Below, in pieces: positions 1-4,922 of a stretch of DNA of 9,681 bases (within the stretch, counting starts at the first letter, position 1; each line of letters begins with the position of its first letter). Position numbers and translations under genes: made by a program. The notes under the pieces were generated by a model. It worked only from the letters and a program-made list of their open reading frames with translations. It did no database searches and was not told the origin of the DNA. Source of the stretch: an uncultured Clostridia bacterium (GTDB lineage: Bacteria; Bacillota; Clostridia; Oscillospirales; CAG-272); contig CAMFEL010000075.1 of the NCBI GenBank assembly GCA_945949385.1, positions 1-9,681 of the forward strand, in the 5' to 3' direction.

Positions 1-14
1 GTTCTAAGCGGAGC

Positions 15-31
15 GCGAGGCGGAGCCTCGC
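15..31. repeat. Short GC-rich hairpin with GGA loop
   Basis: A perfect 7-bp inverted repeat (GCGAGGC / GCCTCGC) surrounds a GGA triloop. The same GGC-GGA-GCC core recurs at 171-185, so the two elements bracket the tandem array between them. No T-run follows on either strand, so it does not look like a canonical Rho-independent terminator. It resembles a REP-type dispersed palindrome; that it is dispersed in the genome is inferred, not seen. Confidence 0.6.
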
Positions 32-47
32 ATATATCTGCTGGGCT

Positions 48-159
48 CGGGGCACGGGCAGCGCCCCGTTTGGTGCCGGGGCACGGGCAGCGCCCCGTTT
101 GGTGCCGGGGCATGGGGTAGCGCCCCGTTTGGTGCAGGGGCACGGGGCAGCGCCCCGTT
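48..159. repeat. 29-30 bp GC-rich tandem repeat, four units, each a hairpin
   Basis: Four head-to-tail units lie at 48-76, 77-105, 106-135 and 136-159 (the last incomplete). Each contains ACGGGGC-AGC-GCCCCGT or a variant, folding into a hairpin with an AGC triloop. Unit 4 pairs perfectly (142-158). Units 1 and 2 lack one G, giving a bulge. Unit 3 has C-to-T changes at 113 and 118 that become G-U wobble pairs if transcribed from the plus strand, so pairing is kept. A second inverted repeat, GTGCC/GGCAC (73-77/80-84), spans the unit junction and offers an alternative fold. The array lies just downstream of the minus-strand gene pair, where it could act as an mRNA 3' end or a gyrase/REP-like element. 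Function unknown. Confidence 0.8.
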
Positions 160-170
160 CCTCTACTGCG

Positions 171-185
171 CGGGGCGGAGCCCCG
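171..185. repeat. Short GC-rich hairpin with GGA loop, second copy
   Basis: A perfect 6-bp stem CGGGGC/GCCCCG surrounds a GGA triloop, the same design as 15-31. It is the first structure a minus-strand transcript meets after the stop codon at 214-216 of the zinc-ribbon gene. No U-tract follows on that strand, so a classical intrinsic terminator is not supported. No gene is seen between here and 213. Confidence 0.55.
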
Positions 186-213
186 TATTCTGTGTGTTTT
201 CGATGTGCGCGGA

Positions 214-414
214 CTACATCATAAACAGGGTACAGCCTGTTTTTTTGAAATAGTCGATCCGCTCGCGCAGGGCGTCTTCGCTTACCTTGAAATATTCTGC
301 GAGGCAGGTGATGCACATAAACTCCCGTGCGCCGCGGTTTACCATTTTTCTGTGCAGGGCTACCTCGTCATAGGTAAGAGGGCGCAGGCATTTCATACAT
401 TTGAAATCTGTCAT
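214..414 (-). CDS. Small zinc-ribbon protein (two CxxC knuckles), 66 aa
   Basis: No named family is recognised with certainty. The protein has two zinc knuckles, C6-x2-C9 and C34-x2-C37, separated by a basic helix (residues 13-30) and followed by a helical charged tail ending near C61. This suggests a structural zinc site and possible nucleic-acid or protein binding; no enzyme motif is visible. The start is set at 414 (protein begins MTDFKC). A longer frame opens at 453, but its 13 extra residues (MQKGAAAKAAAKL) come almost entirely from a perfect DNA hairpin and look non-coding. The gene lies immediately behind the alpha-galactosidase on the same strand, so co-transcription is likely, but no functional link to the enzyme is evident. 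Coding status is likely; function unknown. Confidence 0.7.
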   Translation of the reverse strand: MTDFKCMKCLRPLTYDEVALHRKMVNRGAREFMCITCLAEYFKVSEDALRERIDYFKKTGCTLFMM

Positions 415-421
415 AAGCTTT

Positions 422-449
422 GCGGCGGCTTTCGCCGCCGCTCCTTTTT
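422..449 (-). promoter_or_regulatory. Ribosome binding site followed by a perfect hairpin before the start codon
   Basis: Read on the minus strand, AAAAAGGAG (449-441) runs straight into an 8-bp perfect stem, GCGGCGGC/GCCGCCGC, with a GAAA tetraloop (441-422). Seven bases (AAAGCTT) then precede the ATG at 414. Measured linearly, the Shine-Dalgarno is too far from the ATG (26 nt). If the hairpin is folded, the effective gap falls to about 7 nt. Either the hairpin bridges the ribosome binding site to the start, or the first ATG at 453 is used and the AAGGAG is coincidental. Confidence 0.45.
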
Positions 450-454
450 GCATT

Positions 455-1594
455 TTACTGCTTTGTAACGATCTTTGCCTTGTATATTTTGAAGTCTTCT
501 TGGGGCACTACGGGGCAGAAGCAATCGTGCTTTACGCCTATATGCTCGCCGGTTATAATATCCGTTATGTCAAGTCCCGCTCCCGTGCCGGAGGGAATGC
601 CGTAATCGTCAAAATAGAAGGGAATCATGAGGCTTTCGCAGTCGGAGAAATTGAAATAGCCCAGCACAAGCTCTTCTCCCGACAGAAGCTTTATAAATCC
701 GAGTCTGCCGTCGGCGGCATACCGCTGACGCTCCTCATAGTAAGGAGGACGGCAGTCCTCATCCTGGTCTATTCGGATAAGCTCTTTGTTTTGCAGAATG
801 GCGCGGCAGCCCTCGCTCATATTGCGTATGTCGCCGCCTATCATCAGCGGAGCACCCCACAGACACCACATTGCAAAATGCAGAAGATACTGACGCTCGG
901 TACAGCCGCCCGTGTGGCTCACATGACCGTTTCCTCCCATGCCCACTACCAGCATATCAATGTCGTTGAAGCAGCCGGGAGCGGAGCTGTACAGCTTGCG
1001 GAGCTGTGACATGGCATTGGAGCGGATCGACTGGAGATTGTCCGTAATGTCGCCTGTACTGCGGTACAGGTGAGCGCCTACGGAGCGCATCCATGTATGA
1101 GGCTCTCTCTCTCCTACGGTACAGCCGGAATACATGATTTCCCGTCCCGTGGCGCGCAGAGCCATACTCATAGTCAGATATGAATTTTTTACATCTCCGC
1201 TGCCGGGATAGTGGCACAGGTCGTATTTCAGATAATCCACACCCCAGTCGGCAAACATACGTGCGTCCTCATACTCGTGACCGTAGCTGCCGGGAAGTCC
1301 CTGACAGGTAAGGGTACCTGCGGCGGAATATATACCGAATTTCAGCCCTTTAGAATGAATATAGTCGCCGATGAATTTCATGCCGTGGGGGAATTTTTCG
1401 GGATTTACTACCAGAAGTCCGTTTTCTCTTTCCGGCATCATCCAGCCGTCGTCAATAACGAGATATTCGTATCCCGCGTCAAGGTAGCCCTTTTCCACCA
1501 TGGCGTCGGCGGTCTCAAGAATAAGCTTTTCGTTGATCTTCGGGCCGAAGGTATTCCATGAATTCCAGCCCATGGGAGGTGTTTTTCCAAGCAT
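455..1594 (-). CDS. Alpha-galactosidase, glycoside hydrolase family 27
   Basis: Retaining exo-enzyme expected to remove terminal alpha-1,6-galactose from melibiose, raffinose-type sugars or galactomannan fragments. The 379-aa protein starts with the family signature PPMGWNSWN (residues 6-14), then YLVIDDGW (44-51). The nucleophile is predicted as D125 in YLKYDLC, and the acid/base as D182 in YRSTGDI, matching the R-x3-D arrangement of GH27. GGDIRNMS (253-260) follows, and a beta-sandwich C-terminal domain occupies about the last 90 residues. There is no signal peptide, so it should act in the cytoplasm on imported oligosaccharides. An in-frame ATG exists at 1636, but 1594 is preferred: AAAGGAG lies 7 nt upstream (1608-1602), and the promoter -10 (1628-1623) falls inside the longer frame. 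Substrate range cannot be read from sequence; alpha-N-acetylgalactosaminidase or beta-L-arabinopyranosidase activity also occurs in GH27. Confidence 0.93.
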   Translation of the reverse strand: MLGKTPPMGWNSWNTFGPKINEKLILETADAMVEKGYLDAGYEYLVIDDGWMMPERENGLLVVNPEKFPHGMKFIGDYIHSKGLKFGIYSAAGTLTCQGLPGSYGHEYEDARMFADWGVDYLKYDLCHYPGSGDVKNSYLTMSMALRATGREIMYSGCTVGEREPHTWMRSVGAHLYRSTGDITDNLQSIRSNAMSQLRKLYSSAPGCFNDIDMLVVGMGGNGHVSHTGGCTERQYLLHFAMWCLWGAPLMIGGDIRNMSEGCRAILQNKELIRIDQDEDCRPPYYEERQRYAADGRLGFIKLLSGEELVLGYFNFSDCESLMIPFYFDDYGIPSGTGAGLDITDIITGEHIGVKHDCFCPVVPQEDFKIYKAKIVTKQ

Positions 1595-1622
1595 ATATAA
1601 ACTCCTTTCGGTTGTTATTTCA

Positions 1623-1650
1623 ATTATATCGGACATATTCGCTTTGTCAA
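1623..1650 (-). promoter_or_regulatory. Sigma-70 type promoter for the alpha-galactosidase
   Basis: On the minus strand a perfect -35 TTGACA (1650-1645) and a perfect -10 TATAAT (1628-1623) are separated by 16 bp. Transcription would start near 1616, giving a leader of about 21 nt that contains the AAAGGAG ribosome binding site. With both hexamers at consensus, the basal promoter is strong, so any sugar control would have to come from a repressor or another bound factor. Confidence 0.85.
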
Positions 1651-1686
1651 TACATTAAATAGATTTCAGAGGAATATTCTGCGCTT

Positions 1687-1700
1687 TTTTGCTCGCAAAA
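1687..1700. promoter_or_regulatory. Perfect inverted repeat, candidate operator
   Basis: TTTTGC-TC-GCAAAA has 6-bp perfect arms with a 2-bp centre. It lies about 37 bp upstream of the alpha-galactosidase -35 element, in a position typical of an activator or upstream operator. The arms resemble LacI-family half sites, but the TC centre lacks the CG typical of that family. Assignment to a regulator is not possible from this window. Confidence 0.35.
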
Positions 1701-1713
1701 CACGGTTTTATTC

Positions 1714-1743
1714 GATATACAGTGTATCAAATGAGACACACTG
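1714..1743. promoter_or_regulatory. Overlapping palindromes in the divergent promoter region
   Basis: GATATACAGTGTATC (1714-1728) is a 15-bp palindrome with one mismatched pair. Its inner half CAGTGT (1720-1725) also pairs perfectly with ACACTG (1738-1743). The region lies between the two divergent promoters, about 65 bp upstream of the hydrogenase -35 element, so it could be an operator for either direction. No known consensus was matched. Confidence 0.35.
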
Positions 1744-1807
1744 ACGGCTTGGCGCACAAAAAATCAGAATAAATTATTAAAAATGATAATAAAATTGTCG
1801 CAAACTA

Positions 1808-1836
1808 TGGAAATTCGCGCAGAAATATTATATAAT
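1808..1836 (+). promoter_or_regulatory. Probable main promoter of the hydrogenase operon
   Basis: A perfect -10 TATAAT (1831-1836) is preceded at 17 bp by TGGAAA (1808-1813), which matches 4 of 6 positions of the -35 consensus. Predicted transcription start is near 1843, giving a leader of about 40 nt with AGGAGG at 1866-1871. An imperfect inverted repeat, CGCAAA (1799-1804) with TTCGCG (1814-1819), overlaps the -35 and could be a repressor site. The weak -35 beside a perfect -10 would suit a regulated promoter. No Rex-type site was seen. Confidence 0.6.
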
Positions 1837-1882
1837 AAATGGGATAAATAATAAATCATATGGCCAGGAGGACATATTACCT

Positions 1883-2377
1883 ATGAAAAAGCAAATGACG
1901 ACGGTGCCTTTTACCGACACCCCCGAGCAGAAGGCTCGCCTTGATCAGGTCATCGCTGAGATGAAGGACCAGAAGGGCTGCCTTATGGGAATCATGCAGA
2001 AGGCGCAGGATATCTACGGATATCTGCCCCCCGAGGTACAGAAGCATATCGCCCTGAGCCTTGACATTCCCGTGTCCGAGGTTTACGGAGTGGCAACCTT
2101 CTACTCTCAGTTCCTGCTCAATCCCAAGGGCACCAACCCCGTAAGCGTTTGCCTGGGTACCGCCTGCTACGTTAAGGGCAGCGGCAACCTTATGGAAAAG
2201 CTGGAGAGCGTTCTGGGTATCAAGAGCGGCGGAATTACCGCTGACAAGAGATTCAGCCTTGACGCTACCCGCTGCATCGGCGCGTGCGGACTTGCGCCCG
2301 TTATGACCGTGGGCGAGGACGTTTACGGCAGACTTACCCCCGACGATATCGAAGGAATTATCGCAAAATACAACTGA
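1883..2377 (+). CDS. hydC: Bifurcating [FeFe]-hydrogenase subunit HydC (NuoE-like [2Fe-2S] protein)
   Basis: Small thioredoxin-fold subunit of the NAD-linked hydrogenase, homologous to NuoE of complex I. The N-terminal helical part (about 1-80) contains the conserved GxLPxE and GVATFY-type motifs (YGYLPPEVQ at 45-53, YGVATFYSQF at 68-77). The C-terminal thioredoxin-like domain carries the four [2Fe-2S] ligands C90, C95, C131 and C135 in the usual C-x4-C ... C-x3-C pattern. The length, 164 aa, is normal for the family. The start is supported by AGGAGG at 1866-1871, 11 nt upstream. It is the first gene of the operon and is separated from hydB and hydA by about 4 kb of regulatory genes. Its codon choice (almost all AAG for Lys, many GCC, GGC and CTT/CTG) resembles hydB and hydA more than its immediate neighbours. 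Cytoplasmic. Confidence 0.93.
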   Translation: MKKQMTTVPFTDTPEQKARLDQVIAEMKDQKGCLMGIMQKAQDIYGYLPPEVQKHIALSLDIPVSEVYGVATFYSQFLLNPKGTNPVSVCLGTACYVKGSGNLMEKLESVLGIKSGGITADKRFSLDATRCIGACGLAPVMTVGEDVYGRLTPDDIEGIIAKYN

Positions 2378-2398
2378 CAGACTGGACGGCTGTATAAT

Positions 2399-2764
2399 AT
2401 GAAAATAAGGGAGATTTCCGAAAAGCTTTGCGCCGACATTGTTTGCGGCGAGGATCAGCTTGACTGCGAGGTGTTTACCGCCTGCAGCAGCGATATGATG
2501 AGCGATGTGCTTGCATTCGTAAAGGATCAGGCAGTTCTGCTTACGGGACTGGTCAATCCCCAGGTTATCAGAACCGCAGAGATGATGGATATGCGCTGCA
2601 TTGTGTTTGTACGCAAAAAAGTGCCTACCGAGGAGATGAAATGTCTTGCCGAGGAGGCGGGTATCGTTCTCATGAAAACACAGATGCGTATGTTCGAGGC
2701 CTGCGGAATCCTGTACGAAGCCGGGCTCAAAGGTCATGTTGAGGACGGGGTGTGCGATGCCTGA
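2399..2764 (+). CDS. DRTGG-domain protein 1
   Basis: This 121-aa cytoplasmic protein is one DRTGG-type alpha/beta domain, a fold also found in N-terminal or accessory positions of phosphotransacetylase-type and HprK-type proteins. Visible order: an N-terminal helix (MKIREISEKL), a strand with CEVFTACSSDMMSDVLAF (23-40), a central VLLTGLVNPQVIRTA stretch (46-60), a strand-rich CIVFVRKK (67-74) and a C-terminal LMKTQMRMFEACGIL segment. The literal DRTGG signature is not present. It is clearly paralogous to the protein at 4575-4922 along its whole length. No catalytic residues are recognisable, so a ligand- or protein-binding role in the hydrogen-sensing block is inferred. It starts 21 nt after hydC with only a weak Shine-Dalgarno, and overlaps the next gene by 8 nt, implying translational coupling. 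Confidence 0.8.
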   Translation: MKIREISEKLCADIVCGEDQLDCEVFTACSSDMMSDVLAFVKDQAVLLTGLVNPQVIRTAEMMDMRCIVFVRKKVPTEEMKCLAEEAGIVLMKTQMRMFEACGILYEAGLKGHVEDGVCDA

Positions 2765-3182
2765 CGACGTTGTACGCTTCTGCTTTGATGTGGACGGCGA
2801 CGATTTTTCGTCTGCCGGCGCCGCTTCGGTGGAAGTAAAAAAGCGCCTTCGGCAGCTCGGCATCTCTCCCGAGGTCATACGCAGGGTGGCTATTGCCATG
2901 TATGAGGGAGAGATCAATATGGTCATCCATGCTGACGGCGGAAAAGCTCTGGTGGAGGTAACGCCCGACGAGGTCAGAATGACCCTTGAGGATCACGGAC
3001 CGGGTATTGCCGATGTGGAGCTTGCCATGCAGGAAGGATATTCCACCGCCAGGGAAAATATCCGTTCTCTGGGCTTCGGCGCGGGTATGGGGCTTCCCAA
3101 TATGAAGAAGTATACCGATACCATGCATATCGATACCGAAGTCGGGCGCGGTACCACGGTAGTGATGACGGTTAAAATCTGA
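2757..3182 (+). CDS. Small RsbW/SpoIIAB-like HATPase (ATP-binding protein)
   Basis: This 141-aa protein consists of one GHKL ATP-binding domain. The N-box is E50-x3-N54 (MYEGEINMVIHA), the G1 box D79-x-G81-x-G83 (LEDHGPGI) and the G2 box G106-x-G108 with G110 and G112 (GFGAGMGLPNM). There is no histidine phosphoacceptor, sensor or membrane segment. The short form and the E-x3-N N-box resemble anti-sigma-factor serine kinases more than classical histidine kinases. The start at 2757 (MPDDVVRF) is chosen over an in-frame ATG at 2736 because GAGG (2741-2744) lies upstream and the overlap with the previous stop is the compact ATGCCTGA. Its place beside a DRTGG protein and just before the HydS-like gene suggests it phosphorylates, or binds ATP in, a signalling partner. 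The target is unknown. Confidence 0.85.
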   Translation: MPDDVVRFCFDVDGDDFSSAGAASVEVKKRLRQLGISPEVIRRVAIAMYEGEINMVIHADGGKALVEVTPDEVRMTLEDHGPGIADVELAMQEGYSTARENIRSLGFGAGMGLPNMKKYTDTMHIDTEVGRGTTVVMTVKI

Positions 3183-3184
3183 AT

Positions 3185-3230
3185 ACTGCCGAAAACTGCA
3201 GAAAACTGCAGAAAACTGCAGAAAACTACC
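3185..3230. repeat. 10-bp tandem repeat (ACTGCAGAAA)n upstream of hydS
   Basis: Four adjacent 10-bp units start at 3185, 3195, 3205 and 3215. The last three are identical and the first differs at one base (C at 3190). A partial fifth unit, ACTACC, follows. Each complete junction contains the palindrome CTGCAG. The repeat fills most of the 74-bp gap between the RsbW-like gene and the HydS-like gene, the longest gap inside the operon. A 10-bp period is close to one DNA turn and is prone to slippage, so copy number may vary between strains. Confidence 0.85.
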
Positions 3231-3236
3231 TTATAT

Positions 3237-3245
3237 TGATATGAT
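3237..3245 (+). promoter_or_regulatory. Possible extended -10 promoter before hydS
   Basis: TG-A-TATGAT (3237-3245) fits an extended -10 element. The base of the 10-bp repeat lies where a -35 would be (TGCAGA at 3217-3222, 3 of 6 matches, 17-bp spacer). The predicted start near 3252 leaves only about 5 nt before the ATG at 3257, so a transcript from here would be almost leaderless. Read-through from hydC is the simpler source of expression. Confidence 0.2.
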
Positions 3246-3256
3246 ACGGTGACGAC

Positions 3257-4597
3257 ATGACAGAATATAAGCATTCCGTGTCGCTTGACAAATCAAAGTG
3301 CAAGGGCTGCACCCACTGCCTTCAGCGCTGCCCCACGGAGGCTATCCGTGTGAGGGAGGGCTGCGCCGCCATCAATCCCCAGAAGTGCATCGACTGCGGC
3401 GAATGCATAAGGGTATGTCCCTATAAGGCAAAGAAAGCGACACACGATCGACTTGACAGCCTTAGCAAATACAAATACAAAATTGCGCTTCCCGCGCCCG
3501 CTCTGTACGGTCAGTTCGACAATCTTGACGATATTGACTTTGTGGTGCAGGGACTGTACGATATGGGCTTCGACGATGTTTTCGAGGTGGCAAAGGCCGC
3601 CGAGATGGTGTCGGGCTACACACGGCAGTATCTGCGGGGAGACAACATAGGAAAGCCGGTCATAAGCTCGGCGTGCCCTGTGGTGGTCAGGCTTATCAGC
3701 ATGCGCTTTCCGTTCCTGTGCAAAAACATACTGCCTATACTGCCTCCGGTAGAGGTGGCGGGCAAGGCGGCAAGAGAAAAAGCATTGCGGGAGCATCCCG
3801 AGCTTTCCGACAAGGATATCGGCTGCTTCTTCATTTCTCCCTGTCCCGCAAAGGTCAGCTATGTAAAAAACGCCTTTGCAGGCTCAGAGAGCAGTGTGGA
3901 CGAGGTGCTTTCCGTCTCGGATGTTTATTTTGAGCTGGTGGGGCGGATGAACAAGATAACCGTTCCGGAAAAATCCACGGAGGCGGGTACCGTGGGCGTA
4001 AGCTGGGCAACCGCAGGCGGAGAATCCACCGCGATTTTCAACGAACGCTACCTTGCCGCCGACGGGATAGAAAATGTTATCCGCGTGCTTGACCAGATAG
4101 AAAACTCCGATTTTCCCGAGCTTGAGTTTGTTGAACTCAACGCCTGCAACGGCGGATGCGTAGGCGGAGTAATGACCGTGGCGAATCCCTATATAGCTAA
4201 GGCGAGAATTCACTCGCTGAAACGCTATCTTCCCGTTTCTCCCAACTTACGCCCCGGCAGTGCGCTTTCCTCGGGGGTCAAAATGCCTGAGGTTGAGTAC
4301 ATACCGCAGACGCCTCTGTCCGACGATCGCTCCGAAGCTATGCGGATGATGGCGGACATACAGGAAATAAGGAAGGATCTGCCCGACCTTGACTGCGGAA
4401 GCTGCGGTGCGCCTACCTGCGCGGCGTTTGCTGAGGATATAGTGCGCGGCGAGGCGTGCGCCGACGAATGCGTCGTGTTTATGCGCCACGTTTTTCACGA
4501 CTATATTCAGCGGCATGTCAGCCAAAGCAAAGAGACTGCCGACGGGCAGGAGAACAGTAAAGGAGGCGGCGACGGTGACGGCAACGGTGAAGCTTGA
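3257..4597 (+). CDS. hydS: Sensory-type [FeFe]-hydrogenase homologue (HydS-like)
   Basis: 446 aa, cytoplasmic. A bacterial 2x[4Fe-4S] ferredoxin domain comes first (C15, C18, C21, C25; C44, C47, C50, C54). An H-cluster domain follows (about 75-330), and then a C-terminal [4Fe-4S] domain of the CGxCG-x3-C type (C380, C383, C388, C405). The four expected H-cluster cubane ligands are present: C140 in SSACP, C196 in SPCPAK, and C297 and C301 in NACNGGC. Position 139, the proton-relay cysteine of catalytic enzymes, is Ala, and the acidic proton-path residues upstream are not kept. L2 lacks the usual Met and Glu. These features match sensory (group C/D type) rather than catalytic hydrogenases. No PAS domain is present, so the signal probably leaves through the C-terminal cluster domain to separate partners. 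The tail (430-446) is a Gly/Asp-rich stretch whose DNA also holds the next gene's ribosome binding site. Start: weak GGTGA at 3248-3252. Confidence 0.85.
   Translation: MTEYKHSVSLDKSKCKGCTHCLQRCPTEAIRVREGCAAINPQKCIDCGECIRVCPYKAKKATHDRLDSLSKYKYKIALPAPALYGQFDNLDDIDFVVQGLYDMGFDDVFEVAKAAEMVSGYTRQYLRGDNIGKPVISSACPVVVRLISMRFPFLCKNILPILPPVEVAGKAAREKALREHPELSDKDIGCFFISPCPAKVSYVKNAFAGSESSVDEVLSVSDVYFELVGRMNKITVPEKSTEAGTVGVSWATAGGESTAIFNERYLAADGIENVIRVLDQIENSDFPELEFVELNACNGGCVGGVMTVANPYIAKARIHSLKRYLPVSPNLRPGSALSSGVKMPEVEYIPQTPLSDDRSEAMRMMADIQEIRKDLPDLDCGSCGAPTCAAFAEDIVRGEACADECVVFMRHVFHDYIQRHVSQSKETADGQENSKGGGDGDGNGEA
4559..4577 (+). promoter_or_regulatory. Ribosome binding site and GTG start of DRTGG protein 2
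   Basis: AAAGGAGG (4559-4566) lies 8 nt before a GTG (4575-4577) in the frame of the second DRTGG gene. The alternative ATG at 4515 has no Shine-Dalgarno and would add 20 basic residues without resemblance to DRTGG protein 1. A second GTG at 4587 is too far from the Shine-Dalgarno. This decides the start at 4575 and places the signal inside the 3' end of hydS. Confidence 0.7.
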
Positions 4598-4922
4598 CGA
4601 AATAAGCCGCGCTCTGGGAAAAGAGCCGCTTTGCGGAAGCCTTGACAAGGAGGTCTGCGGCTGCTACGCGGGAGATTTGCTCAGTTGGGTCATGAGTCAT
4701 GCTTCCTACGGAGATGTCTGGATAACCATTATGTCCAACATAAACGTGGCGGCGGTGGCAAGCCTTACGGAGTGTGCCTGCGTTATTATGGCGGAGGGTG
4801 TTGAGCCTGATGCCGACACGCTTAAGGCGGCGGGGGAAAAGGATATTACCCTGTTTTCCGACCAAAGAAGCGTCTATGAGCTGTGCTGTCTTGTAGGCAA
4901 GGTTCTTTGCAAAAATGAATAA
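4575..4922 (+). CDS. DRTGG-domain protein 2
   Basis: A 115-aa single-domain protein paralogous to the product of 2399-2764. Both share the VKLDEIS/MKIREIS opening, a CGS/CGE turn, a central strand-loop (WITIMSNINVAAVAS here, VLLTGLVNPQVIRTA there) and a cysteine-containing strand followed by a helix (CACVIMAEGVEPDADTL). It is Cys-rich (C20, C28, C30, C67, C69, C104, C105, C112), but no spacing identifies a metal site. It overlaps hydS by 23 nt at its GTG start and the PHP gene by 8 nt at its end (ATGAATAA), so it is probably translated in coupling with both. Two different copies flanking hydS suggest a heterodimer or two separate docking partners for the sensor; this is inference. Confidence 0.78.
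   Translation: MTATVKLDEISRALGKEPLCGSLDKEVCGCYAGDLLSWVMSHASYGDVWITIMSNINVAAVASLTECACVIMAEGVEPDADTLKAAGEKDITLFSDQRSVYELCCLVGKVLCKNE

Noticed and set aside
48..159. Tandem 29-bp units considered as a CRISPR array
   Set aside because: Units are contiguous with no unique spacers, and no cas gene is near.
422..450. Hairpin plus CCTTTTT read as a plus-strand Rho-independent terminator
   Set aside because: No plus-strand gene lies upstream in the window to be terminated, and the T-run is short and offset from the stem; the minus-strand ribosome-binding reading fits better.
1595..1636. Upstream in-frame extension of the alpha-galactosidase by 14 residues
   Set aside because: It would place the promoter -10 inside the gene and lacks a ribosome binding site; the conserved domain begins right after the ATG at 1594.
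1773..1790. ATTAT...ATAAT inverted repeat near the hyd promoter considered as a Fur/PerR-like box
   Set aside because: In such AT-rich DNA this is expected by chance, and the full Fur or PerR consensus is not met.
1877..2926. A minus-strand open frame of 349 codons opposite hydC and DRTGG protein 1
   Set aside because: It covers two recognised plus-strand genes and the operon leader; no motif supports it.
3257..4597. HydS-like gene as a second H2-producing hydrogenase
   Set aside because: The relay cysteine is Ala, the acidic proton path is missing and L2 is divergent, so rapid catalysis is unlikely.
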